NCBI GenBank assembly: GCA_021234155.1
Contig: JAJEKV010000005.1
Coordinates: forward strand, 7,990,216 to 8,054,215
Length of the DNA: 64,000 nt
Reading direction: 5' to 3'
DNA from: Isoetes taiwanensis
Taxonomy: Eukaryota; Streptophyta; Lycopodiopsida; Isoetales; Isoetaceae
Below are positions 33,280 through 44,228 of this stretch, in pieces. The notes under the pieces are model-generated. The model searched no databases and was not told the origin of the DNA. It saw only the letters and a program-made list of their open reading frames with translations. The position numbers were made by a program, and so were the translations under genes. Positions within the stretch are counted from its first letter, which is position 1. Each line of letters starts with the position of its first letter.

Positions 33280-34740
33280 AACTTGGCTTTAAAGATTCTT
33301 TCTAGTCAAAACTACACTTTCAAGAATCATTCACATGCCACACACTTTTCATACCGCTCCACATTCCAAAGTTCTAAAACCTCACTCGACTTGGTCATAC
33401 ATGTGGTCAAAGGTCAACATTCCATCCATCAAAGTCAAAGAAAAGGGAAAATCATAAGATCCCTAAGGGAGGCATTCAAAAGTCAGGTTTGCCTAAGGAA
33501 ATGCCAATGATTTGCATTTTTACCAAAATTGACCCATGGAAGGTACATTTGAAGTGCCAAGTCATCACACACATCTCCACTCTTGTCATGCCATGTCATG
33601 CTTTTATCTCCATGATCAAACTTTAAATTTTTGTTAAAAGCCTTAAAATGACACCCATAAGATGACACATCACCTTGCCACATCATCATTAGCACCTCCA
33701 CATCACCATCCACATGTCACACACATCATGTTCACATCACTTGAGGTTTTGACTAGAAAGAATTTTCTAAGCCAACTTGGTTGACACGTCACCATCCTTA
33801 TTTGCCATGTCATCTCCACCTTGCCTTGTCATCATTCTCACATGCCACATCACCTCCCTTTTTGAGCCATTTTTAAGCCAAAATCGAAAATGCCCAATTG
33901 CAAAAAAAAATTCCAGAATCTTCCAAAGCATGAAAAAAGATTCCCATTGGAAAAAAGAAAATTGAAAAATTCATTTATCTTGGTCCTTATATTTGCCTCT
34001 TTGGGAAACGTGCCATAGTCCATGGGGTAAACAAAAATTCCTATCTACCCCCCCACCCCCCCCCAAAAAAAAAAAGCCTATTTTTCTTCCCAGCCAATCT
34101 TCCCATGCCACGTGGAACATCCGGGCATGTGGGGCGGTGGAGGTACCGAATCCCACGTGGATATTGCATGCAATTATTATAAATTAAGGTTTTTCTTTTC
34201 CTTATATACCTTGAGATGCCAAACCCAAAATAGCCTCATGGGATATATCGCTTAAAATTATCAAGAACCCTAAAATCAGGAATGCCAAGATCCGGGTCAA
34301 TTCGCCAAACCAATTGGCGCAATCATGCTCCAAACCTACCGAATCACCTTTGTTTAATGCCAAGAACACATATGGGAAACAAAAAGACAGAGAATTGAAC
34401 GGAATTGATCAAGAATGCAACAGAACAGAGGATCTACAAAAGGGGATTTTCAACAGAAGGAAAATTCGAGGGCTTTAAGGTGAAGAAGCGATTGTTTGCT
34501 TTGAAGAAGGACCGGCTTGCTTGATTGAAGCTTGATTCTGACCTCCACACTTGATTTACAACTCCGATTTTTGACTAAATTATCAGAGTTGATTTATTGT
34601 TTACCTATTTGATCCTGTGCCCAAGACTCAGAGCTTGGGATTCATGTTGCTTGCCTTTGTATACCTGATTTAATTGAAAATCCGACCCTTGTTGTTGAAT
34701 TCCGGTGCTATACATTGATCTATCCAAAAAAAAAGCAGTT
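33280..34740. repeat. LTR-like dispersed repeat, copy 2
   Basis: Diverged counterpart of 28250-29720, lying between gene copies 1 and 2. It contains an A/C homopolymer run at about 34050-34075 and the same CGAATCCCACG block. It breaks into the 3' flank of copy 1 at about 33221. Confidence 0.6.
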
Positions 34741-34908
34741 ATTGCTAGAGTTTGTCTGCTGCATTCTATCCCAGTAGCGTGATATCATTTACTTGACATC
34801 TAAGCATACTTTATGCAAGTATCAATCAATCCCTTTGATGTCTCGAACCATCAACACAAGTGACTGAATTATCTGTCTAAGATTACATACTAATGCATAA
34901 AAGTGCCT

Positions 34909-36310
34909 AGGGTCACATTAGATGATCTGCTAAAGAACTGGTCGCCAGATCCGGACAAAGTTTTATTAGGAGGCCAAAAGGGAAAGATGGAAGTATGGGT
35001 AGTGGATTTGATAATTGAACTGAAGAGTCTAAGAGTTTATGACATCAACAGCTCTAGAGTGGGTGTGGGGTTCTCAATTCCCTTTGGAGGAGGAAAGTTT
35101 AAGTTAGGGCCTCAACAAGGTGACTCAAGTGTGATGGTTATAGATGGCACTGAAGAGCATTTGCCTATTGCGTTTAGAGGACGCACATATTGGTATAACA
35201 AGAGAGGGAAAAAGATTAAAGAAAACGCACTGCATTTGCCGCAGATGTAGCCCACGATGGAAATTCCATGGATGATGACTCAAATGACGACCCCTCCAAA
35301 CATGAGCATATGGGTCCTTTTGTAGAGGATAGCTGGTACGCTACCATTGAAGTGTAGACACAAATGCATATGATTTCAATAGACATAAGTTGGGGAATCT
35401 TATCACTCCTGGTCAGGGAGTGTCACCCAACAATTTACTAAGTGTATGTCATTTGAATTGGAATTATTATTGCACAAGCTCTATATGTTGCTTGCCACTA
35501 TTTATATTGTATTTTGTATGTTTGAAATAAGAATACGAATGGTTTTTTATCGTCCAATGAGACCAATCGGCCCATGGGGTGTGTATTTACAATAGGATGT
35601 TTGGACATTATTGATTGTATGTGGAGATGTGCATATGTGAATCGAATGTTTTAATAAATTGGAAATGATATCACGGGCTAAAGTCTATATGAAGCTAACA
35701 ATTTCAAATGCCCCTCCCATAATTATACCTTCATTCCATGCTCTAAAGTTTTTCATGGTGAAATATGACTTTTTCAAATTGAAAGAAGCTTGCAAACTGG
35801 ATATCTGCCCTTCAAATTCGGAAAACCCAATGCAAACCACCTGTGTGTTACAACATCTCAATATCTGAGCTAAAAAAAGTTAGAGAATGCATCTGAAATA
35901 TAATGCAGAAGAAAATACTAGAAGCACAAATTTTCAAGATGCCATGCATCAAATCTTTCTAGCCACTGCAGAGAATCTTAGATTGAAGAGCGATTGATCA
36001 TAAAGAAAAAGTGTAGTTAGTCCCCACAACAAGATTCATCTCCATGTTACATGAAATAAACTGCATCAGAACCAGAGTAACGATATAAATAGAAGAATTA
36101 AAACCGATGACAAATTGTACTCATACAAACCCTGCCTTGTATTGCAGAATGAACTATAGATGTTGCTGAAGGGAGTATTTTGTGTAAATCACACTGACCC
36201 CAATAGTTTGGTCCACAGTGAAAACTATGGTTTTGCTAAGTCCACATATGATTATTAGGGAGATTACAAAAAAAACGTACATATAGAGGTGTGGAGGTAT
36301 TGTTTTAATG
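34909..36310 (+). pseudogene. Second copy of the gasdermin-like gene, 5'-truncated
   Basis: Starts at GGGTCACATTAGATG, inside the coding region (VTLDDLLKNW), and is nearly identical to copy 1 through RGRTYWYNKRG. Then a one-base change in the KIKEK run shifts the frame to a stop at 35250. The 3' flank follows to about 36310. No promoter or N-terminal half, so it is dead as found. Confidence 0.75.
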
Positions 36311-36349
36311 ATTGTTGATGTTGTTTTTTAAGTGGATAAGGAACGCCCA

Positions 36350-36720
36350 TTGTTGTTTTAAAGTTACTTCTATTGCCACACGTCGTTTTCTAATAGAATT
36401 TCCTATAATTTTAGAATACTTTAATAACTACATGTCCTATACTTCTATTATCACATGTCTTTATAGCAGTAGGATATAGTAATTGAATGACCACATGTCC
36501 TATACTTCTACTATCACATGTCTTTATAGTATTATTGAATCACTACATGTCCTATACTTCTATTATCACGTCTTTATAATGGTTGGAAAGAATACCTAAA
36601 TGACTGCATGTCCTATACTTCTATTATCGTATGTCTTTATAGTAGGAAAGAATACTTGAGCCACTATAATTATGTCCTATATGTCCATTATCACGTCTTC
36701 ATACTAGAATTCCATGTCTT
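36350..36720. repeat. ~50-60 bp tandem repeat
   Basis: Degenerate copies of CCACATGTCCTATACTTCTA followed by TTATCACATGTCTTTATAGT, five to six units. Confidence 0.8.
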
Positions 36721-36779
36721 TCTCTGAGAGCAAATCCCATCTTCAAACATCCCTTGTTTCAGTGTTCTTCCAAATTTGT

Positions 36780-37770
36780 CATTTTGCTGCAAATAAGGCT
36801 GATCCAAGGTGGCTGTAACTTATCCAAGGTGGCGCAAATAACGCATACCACCTAGGCTCTAACATGCCAAGGTGGCTCAAGCATGCCAAGATGGCTCAAA
36901 CACGTCACCTAGGCTCCAACATGCCACCTAGGCTCAAACATGTCATGTGGGCTCTAACATGACACCTACACTCCAACATGCCAAGGTGGCTCACACATGC
37001 AACGTGGGCTCCAACATGCCATCGAGGCTCAAACATGCCAAGGTGGCTCAAACATGCCACGCAGGCTCCAACATGCCACCTAGGCTCAAACATGCCAAGG
37101 TGGCTCAAGCACGCCACCGAGGTTCCAACATGCCACCTAGGCTCCAACATGCCAAGGTGGCTCAAACATGCCACCTAGGCTACAACATGCCACCTAGACT
37201 CCAATATGCCACCTAGGCTCCAACATGCCAAGATGGCTCAAAGACGCCACTTAGGTTCCAACATGCCACCTAGGCTCAAACATGCCACGTGGACTCCAAC
37301 ATGCCACCTAGGCTCCAACATGCCAAGGTGGCTCACACATGCCACGTGGGCTCCAACATGCCATCTAGGCTCAAACATGCCAAGATGGCTCAAACATGCC
37401 ACGGGGGCTCTAACATGCCACCTAGGCTCAAACATGCCAAGGTGGCTCAAGGACGCCACCTAGGTTCCAACATGCCACCTAGTCTTTAACATGCCAAGGT
37501 GGCTCAAACATGCCACCTGGGCTCCAACATGCCACCTACACTCCAATATGCCACTTAGACTCCAACATGCCAAGGTGGCTCAAACACATCATGGGGGCTC
37601 CGTCATGCCACCTTGACATGTTACATGCCACCTAGGGCTCCAACATGACACCTAGGCTCAAACATGCCACGTGCGCTCCAACATGCCACTTAGGCTCAAA
37701 CATGCCAAGGTGGCTCAAACATGCCACACGGGTCCAACATGACACCTACGCTCAAACATGCCACCTAACA
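36780..37770. repeat. 19-bp satellite with CCTAGG/CCAAGG core
   Basis: About 45-50 units alternating AACATGCCACCTAGGCTCC and AACATGCCAAGGTGGCTCA, with variants. The two cores are near-complementary (CCACCTAGG / CCAAGGTGG), so the array can fold on itself. All long frames across it are repeat-generated. It ends at the start of gene copy 3. Confidence 0.9.
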
Positions 37771-38282
37771 TGCAAAGGAGTAGTAGCAAAGGAGTAGTAG
37801 TAGAGGATATCAGAGAAAAGTGTCTCGCTGATGGGGTCACATTAGATGATCTGCTAAAGAACTGGTTGCCAGATCCGGACAAAGTTTTATTAGGAGGCCA
37901 AAAGGGAAAGATGGAAGTATGGGTAGTGGATTTGATAATTGAAGTGAAGAGTCTAAGAGTTTATGACATCAACAGCTCTAGAGTGGGTGTGGGGTTCTCA
38001 ATTCCCTTTGGAGGAGGAAAGTTTAAGTTAGGGCCTCAACAAGGTGACTCAAGTGTGATGGTTATAGATGGCACTGAAGAGCATTTGCCTATTGTGTTTA
38101 GAGGGCGCACATATTGGTATAACAAGAGAGGGAAAAAGATTAAAGAAAAACGTACCAGATTTGCAGCAGATGTAGCCCACGATGGAAACTCCATGGATGA
38201 TGACTCAAATGACGACCCCTCCAAACATGAGCATATGGGTCCTTTTGTAGAGGATAGCTAGTACGCTACCATTGAAGTGTAG
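37771..38282 (+). pseudogene. Third copy of the gasdermin-like gene, 5'-truncated
   Basis: Coding starts within KGVVVEDIREKCLADG and stays in frame with copy 1 to a premature TAG (copy 1 has TGG, Trp) at about 38259-38261, 10 residues or fewer before the natural end. Its 3' flank is interrupted at 38497 by element E and resumes at 58453. Confidence 0.75.
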
Positions 38283-38496
38283 ACACAAATGCATATGATT
38301 TCAGTAGACATAAGTTGGGGAATCTTATCACTCCTGGTCAGGGAGTGTCACCCAACAATTTACTAAGTGTATGTCATTTGAATTGGACTTCTTATTGCAC
38401 AAGCTCTATATGTTGCTTGCTACTATTTATTTACTATTTTGTATGTTGGGAAACGATGCGTATTTGCAATAAGATGTTTGGACATATTGATTATAT

Positions 38497-38528
38497 AACC
38501 ATCATTCAATTAAATTGGGATTATGTCT
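38497..38528 (+). repeat. Element E left TIR
   Basis: 32 bp starting AACCATCATTCAATTAAATT, preceded by target duplication ATAT. Confidence 0.95.
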
Positions 38529-38819
38529 ATTCCAAAATCGCGCCGTATAAGCCTTTCATTGACCATTATATTGAATTAACCACACTTTTGCACTGTGTTC
38601 ATTTTCGGGCCAGGAAGATGCATTTTATGTTGAAATGCAAAGGCATTCAAATATTCGATGCAAATGACCCATATTATGACAGAATGTTGGCAATAGAAAA
38701 AGTACGAAATTGCTTATAATTTCGTGCATTCACAACAACAACGAAATCTAAACTTTGAAATTGTCGTGCTTTACGAATAAATAACAGCAAGCAAGTTGCT
38801 CCGAAACAGAGATTTTCGT

Positions 38820-38850
38820 GGTTCAAATCGCGCGTGGCGCGATTTGAACC
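38820..38850. repeat. Perfect palindrome, 14-bp arms
   Basis: GGTTCAAATCGCGC, then GTG, then its exact complement. It is the longest and leftmost member of the element E palindrome family. Confidence 0.9.
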
Positions 38851-38891
38851 GTCATAAATAACGCATTATAATAGAACATAAACTTAACAAA

Positions 38892-39122
38892 CTAATCAGA
38901 TTCATCGTCGACAGGCGCTGCAGGTGGTCCTGAGATCCTGTCGATCATGAATAAACCATGCTCTGGATTCCATATAAGATGGATTACAACATCAAAGGGA
39001 TCAGGATAGAAGCGGACGGGATTCATAGCAACGACATCAAGCCAGTCCTGAAGTTCTATTTCTAGCTCGCTGCACCTGCAGAGGTCTGCATGGTTCATCT
39101 TGCAGGTAATAGAATGTGCCAT
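38892..39122 (-). CDS. Element E small ORF / last exon of composite gene
   Basis: A 76-residue minus-strand frame with LEIELQDWLDVVAMNPVRF and IHLIWNPEHGLFMIDRI, ending APVDDESD. It lies about 260 bp beyond the FCP1-like exon on the same strand, so it may be the terminal exon of that gene or a separate small gene. No domain recognised. Confidence 0.4.
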   Translation of the reverse strand: MAHSITCKMNHADLCRCSELEIELQDWLDVVAMNPVRFYPDPFDVVIHLIWNPEHGLFMIDRISGPPAAPVDDESD

Positions 39123-39378
39123 AATACCAGGCAGAAGGCGGAGACCGAAGCCGATGGTTTGCCAATTTCATGCATATCTATTTATACGCACCTAAATTAT
39201 TGACGGTATATACATACAAATTATTGCAAGTATAGCAAACCATACACATAATATAAAAAAGCAATACGTACACAGAACCAATAATGCTGATAAACCTTTC
39301 GTGTAAAGTATATTTCATATTCAAAATTTTTTGGAAAGTGTATTTCCTGTATACATATATATCAAAAAAGTTCCCTTT

Positions 39379-39648
39379 CTAGAACGATTTTCTCAAGGTC
39401 CCTGTCAATTTCCCCAGTCCGATCAAGATGCGGGTATAGTGTTTGTATCTCTTCAACCTTTTTCCTGAAGCTATTTCATGCAAGACACTAACAAAACGAA
39501 GCAGGAAGTCGTCTTTGTCAAAATCTGCAGGATGATAGGATGGCGGATTCAATGACTGTGACTGATTGAAGCAACACTTTAGAGCGTCATCATCAACAAT
39601 GATGATGCCTTCCTTATCCTCAACACCTAGGGCATCCATCATGTTGCG
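39379..39648 (-). pseudogene. FCP1-like domain, C-terminal half (element E)
   Basis: Minus-strand GIIIVDDDALKCCFNQSQSL (the conserved (I/V)DD motif of HAD/NIF domains) followed by NPPSYHP and a basic helical end, RLKRYKHYTRILIGLG. It is the direct continuation of 43676-44030: removing the MULE-like insertion and one CATGTTGCG copy restores the frame ...KCLRNM-MDALGVED.... Loss of continuity makes the present gene non-functional. Confidence 0.75.
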
Positions 39649-40207
39649 GGGGGAATTTTTTTTTAGGTTTTTTATAGAATATTCTTAATATTTCATGAAT
39701 CGACAGGACACAATGCTTGCCTCCAAAAGAGACAGCACCTTGCACATATATGGAGGGCCCTCAACAATAGATCGCACACAAGACTTAAACAGCCCAATCA
39801 TAGAACAATGTTGGTATCTAGAAAATAAAATCATCAAATAATATAACAAAGAAGATTTGGAGAATTATACTTAGAAAGTAGATAGATCAATTACAATATT
39901 AGAAAATCCGAATAACATAGTAATTTATGTCACTGCAATAATTGAATAATTGCAGAGACTATATCTAATGTATAAACGGTCGATGTATTTTATATATTCA
40001 AATCATGTATCTTCTTGTGCCTCATCATCGATGTAAAGACATCGTTTTTGTTTCTTTACTTTTTGCTCAATAGTTGAGATTAAGGACAACACAGTGGCAT
40101 GTTGCTCGGCATAGACGGGCAAGAAACTGCAGTACAAGACAAACACACAGTTAATTTTTAATATGGATGGTTAAGTTAAACAAAAAATAAAATTTTTAGC
40201 TCACTAA

Positions 40208-41084
40208 CTAATCAGCCGGTTCTTCAATCACATCTGTGATTATCTCATCCTCTTCCTCCAAATCCATCTGCATAGAAGGATCCCCCTCTGCTAATAGCTT
40301 TTTGAATATAGACATTCGAAGTGTTCTGACCACATCACATATATCAGCATCAAAATCCATTGCATCCCAGCAAAGAAACATTCTTCCACGCAAATCTGAC
40401 CAATCCTTGTTATTTAACAATGACTCTTCAAATGCCTTATTCACTTCTTGCCAATACGGGTCCCAACCATCAATGTCTTCATCAGTCACTAGAATAACAT
40501 CACCTTTTGCTGTAGCCATAGATAGAATGAAGTTCCCCTTGGATTTCACGTAGCCATCCTGTCTAAAGGTATCTCTTAGTATTTGCGCTCTTGAACCCAC
40601 TTTGCGGACCTCCTCACTAATCCAACATAAGGGAATCATGGGTGATTCTATATCCCTCTTTAATGCTAGTGCATCCAAGGTTTCTGAAATCACTTCCATA
40701 GTAAATAGTAAAAGACGCAGATAAGTCACCAAGAACATCATCATCAGATCCTGAACCTTGACCTTTTTTCTGACCTTTTTCTTTTCTGTTTGCTTGATTA
40801 TTATCTGTAGCATTAATATCTATCTCATTAAGTTCTGCTCTTTCTTCTTCTTCTTCTTCCATAACAGCTTCCAACTGCATAGCAATACTTCCTACCATTT
40901 TTTCAATATCGACAATCTTATCTGCAGACCTTTCTATTGGCTCTAGTGGATCTGCACTAGATTCAAATGACATTGCCAAACTTCGATGTGCGTGACGACC
41001 TCTTGGCTTTCTTTTAGGAGTGACGAATCTAGTAGGCTGCAAATTTGGCTGACCGTTTCTTGTTTCTACCATAGCATAGGCCAC
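40208..41084 (-). pseudogene. MULE cargo gene, weakly ParB-like
   Basis: First frame (41084-40617): basic N-terminus FVTPKRKPRGRHAHRSL, acidic EEEEEERAE and KKGQGSGSDDD. A frame change near 40700 (intron or indel) leads to RAQILRDTFRQDGYVKSKGN, DVILVTDEDIDGWDPYWQEV and WSDLRGRMFLCWDAMDF. The RMFLCWD position recalls the (V/C)WDGNHR motif of ParB-like proteins I have seen in non-seed plants, with the GNHR part lost. Acidic C-terminus. Assignment is weak. Confidence 0.35.
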
Positions 41085-41254
41085 ACTGCAAGAAATACAA
41101 CATAAGATAAGAAAAAAACAATATATTGGCAGTTCATTTGATCAGAGACAATCGTCTAATATCAATTGTTTAACATTCTGTTTTAAAAGGAAGAAGAGAT
41201 AGTTTAGCATGGAAATCTAACATGGGACATTAAAAAGCTGTGAAAAAATAAAGC

Positions 41255-41660
41255 AATGATGCGGTCCCATTAGGCTTGAAGAACTTTCAAGCGTTTAACT
41301 TCAGAGAAACATCAAGGCAACGGTGCCGCTCCTTGCAATGGATCCTGATTTCTTGTCTTTTAATGGATGAAAAAACATGGCAACGGTGCCGTCCCCTTTG
41401 AAATCAGGACATTATAAACATTTTTCAACAGAAAAAACTCAGGGAATGGCGCCGTCTTCTTTCAATCAAGCACATTCATTGTGTTCTAGAATAAGACAAA
41501 AGTTAAGTAGCGGTGCCGTCCCCTTGCAACGGCTGGCATTTCAGTGATTTAAAATGTGACAAAACCTAAGGCAACGGTGCCGTCCCCTTGGAATCAAGCA
41601 TATTTCAGATGTTCCTGATGAGACCAAAACTAAGCCAATGGTGCCGTCCCCTATTAACTT
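41255..41660. repeat. ~64-bp tandem repeat with CGGTGCCGTCCCC core
   Basis: Seven degenerate units, cores near 41262, 41317, 41378, 41443, 41508, 41572 and 41636, in the middle of the MULE-like element. Confidence 0.85.
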
Positions 41661-42255
41661 CAAATGAAAAACTTACAGTATTGGACAAACTTACAGTATT
41701 TGAAGCGTCGAGACAAAGAAATCCCTGTCGGAGCTCCATAACCAATGCCGGAAATGGTTTCAGATTAGAAGGAGGAAAGCCGAAAATAGAGTTCAAATTT
41801 TTTTGATGTAAAAGAGATTTTGATGGAATGGGAGCCGAAAGCATAACTAAAGCATTTTTTGATATCGTTATCACTTGTGCTTTCGTTATCAAGCATAAAA
41901 AGCAACTTTCGATACAACCTTAATAAAAAGCAACCTTCATAAAAAACTTTCGATAAAAAGCAACCTTGATAAAAAGCAACTTTCGATACAACTTAAAGGA
42001 GAAGAACTTTCGAAAAACTTTAAGTTGTATCGATACAACTTAAAGGTTTCTTATACAATCGATTAATAAGATAAAAGGCAAAAGATATACAACTTAAAAG
42101 ATATACAACTTTGCCCATCGCGATGGTGGTCTAGTGGTGGTAGCCTGGAAAAGCCGACGAGGTGGACATCAAGTAGTTAGGTTCGTGGTTGTCTTGGTGG
42201 CATCAGAGGGTAAGCAGATGGGGAAATTACATGCTTACAGGAATGGACATAGCCA

Positions 42256-43440
42256 GTGCCATACATGTCCCTCAAACTAACATGTCTGAATCCAAGCACG
42301 GAAGCATGCATATTTGATATGGCAGAAGCACTTTTGCAAAGCTCTAAATACAAAGCATGGTTGGAGAGTAGACACTTGGGAACAGGGCCTACTGTTTCGA
42401 ATCTATTGGGAAGATTAGAAAGAAGTATTCGCTCTGGAATAAGCCCTATGCAGGGAGTAAATATAATTAATGAACAAGTGTCCAGGAGTGGAATGCCAGA
42501 ACATAATCATGGATCTGGTGGTAATAACTGAACCATCTTGAGAAAGACATCCACAATTACTAATTCTGAAGCAGGAAGTCACTGTCCAGATAAGGTGACC
42601 CACACTATGTCATGTTCAAGAATTGATGACTCAGCAAGAAGGATAATAAATTTTGGCAGTCCACAAATTAGAGTTATAGAAGTAGATATCCATCAGACTA
42701 GTTGGGCCTTGAGGAGGACACTTGCTGGAAGTGAGGTGAAATGTATGGGCCGTTTCAAAAACTAGTCATAAATGTCGAACACGTATTAATAAGGGAAACA
42801 AATCCACTGTTGCCCCTTCTTTTTATGGGATCAGAAGACATCGAAATGGAGAGCAGGAACAAATGATGTGGTTTTGTTCAACCAATGTGCAACATACATG
42901 GTATCCGGATTATAGTATTGTCAGTGCTCCTAGCAGACCTGGTAGTTGGCCAGTGGCTACGGGAGTCAACATAAAGGATGAAGAATTGCAAGTGTTGATG
43001 AGTAGCGGATTTGAGGTGAGAGGGCTATCATCCACATCTAATAAGTATTCCACTGATATTTCTTCTGATGCACCTTCTGCAAGTAGCTTTGTCAGAGTTA
43101 GAAATGGAAGGCGTGTCAATAAAAGAGCTAGATTGAGTAACGATGAAGATGTGAATCTAGAGCGAAGTTATGCCATGGAAGCAGAAGTAGTTGGAAAACA
43201 TATTATCACATGCGGAAAGCATGTAATTTTTGAGCTTAGAAGAGATACCAACATTTACAAGATTGAGATTAGTGCACACCCTAAATGTAGTTGTCCAAAA
43301 TTCATGAAACATGATTGCAAGGGTAGATCTCTCCTCTGCAAACACGTGTTATGTCTACAACAAGGTGTTGGGACATAATCTAAAAGACAACAAGGAGGTG
43401 ATTCAAGCAATATTGACGGATGCTGCACTGGCAATGCTTT
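42256..43440 (+). pseudogene. SWIM zinc-finger protein relic
   Basis: Helical block CIFDMAEALLQSSKYKAWLE (42300), then RPGSWPVATGVNIKDEELQV and a Ser-rich linker. Then a SWIM finger: CSCPKFMKHDCKGRSLLCKH (CxCx(n)CxH-type, about 43286-43345). After the CKH the frame must shift by one base to continue VYNKVLGHNLKDNKEVIQAI to a stop near 43453. SWIM fingers occur in MULE-derived proteins (FAR1/MuDR) and in DNA-binding regulators. The frameshift and lack of a transposase core suggest a relic. Confidence 0.6.
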
Positions 43441-43675
43441 TAGGTGTCAATTAAATTCTTCAAAAACAATTGTTATTGTATATCTAGAAAAGTAGCAGGC
43501 AACATCAAATTTTTGGTGTAAACTGTTCAAGATATTATATAAGAAATAAGATTCTTTCCAACTTTTATTTGCTCAGTTTTCCCCACATTGATGAATGAAG
43601 TAAGAGGAATACACGAATACTCCTTACAAAAAACACGAAAACATAGTTTGAAAAAACATAAAAAAAGTCGCACCC

Positions 43676-44030
43676 CATGTTGCGCAAGCATTTCACAAAT
43701 ATCTTTTTACCTGTCGGTTCTTTAGGGTTTGTGAATGAAGCACATTTGCTTTGATCCCAGATGGACGCCCAATCTCTATTTAGCTCAGGCACTACTTTCA
43801 AAACATCCTGTATATTTCTAAGCTCCATAGATGACCAAATTGCACAACGAAACAGACTGAAGGCCTGGTCCAACATCTCCTTCAGATAAGGGGGCGGGTA
43901 AACATATTTGGTACGTGTCTCAAATGGTTGTTGCGCATACCATGACTTTTCAAACGTTGCTTTAGGTAACGTTCTACATAGCACACCATTCAAATCAAAG
44001 ACCAGTACTTTTGGGGAAGCCAAATCATTT
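43676..44030 (-). pseudogene. FCP1-like domain, N-terminal half (element E)
   Basis: Follows a good acceptor (TCTCCTTGCAG at about 44031). Shows KVLVFDLNGVLCRTLP (first catalytic Asp kept, second Asp replaced by Asn), PPPYLKEMLDQAFSLFRCAI, WSSMELRNIQDVL, WASIWDQSKCAS and GKKIFVKCLRNM. The upstream exon (44229-46217) joins it in phase (EEER-NDLASPK), so this is the C-terminal domain of the methyltransferase-like protein. The MULE-like element interrupts it at 43675/39649. Confidence 0.8.
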
Positions 44031-44078
44031 CTGCAAGGAGAACAATAACATATGAGATAAAAGAAATGGAAAACGAAA

Positions 44079-44172
44079 ACGCGCCAGGCGCGATTTCATG
44101 AATGATGCATGTCAACATAAATTAAAAATATGAAATCTAGGAAACTCTAAATCGCGCCAGGCGCGATTTCTA
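44079..44172. repeat. Two GCGCCAGGCGC palindromes
   Basis: AACGCGCCAGGCGCGATTT at about 44079-44096 and AAATCGCGCCAGGCGCGATT at about 44150-44171. Both lie in the intron between the methyltransferase-like and FCP1-like exons. Confidence 0.9.
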
Positions 44173-44228
44173 GATGCTTGTAGTTTATGAAATGCATGGA
44201 TATAAAAAAAAAAACATTGTTACGATAC

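Larger units (their letters stand above)
39649..43675. mobile_element. MULE-like insertion, 4,027 bp
   Basis: Flanked by the 9-bp duplication CATGTTGCG (39640-39648 and 43676-43684), the size typical of Mutator-like elements. Ends are imperfect inverted repeats: GGGGGAATTTTTTTTTAGG versus GGGTGCGACTTTTTTTATG. Contents: a minus-strand gene (40208-41084), a tandem repeat (41255-41660) and a plus-strand SWIM zinc-finger relic (42256-43440). I see no MULE transposase catalytic core, so it may be non-autonomous. Confidence 0.82.

Noticed and set aside
36780-37770. CRISPR-like array
   Set aside because: Units are contiguous 19-mers without unique spacers, in a eukaryotic context; it is a satellite.
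38315-38719. 134-codon plus-strand frame across the left end of element E
   Set aside because: It crosses the insertion boundary, so its first third is host repeat and the rest is E terminus; a chance fusion.
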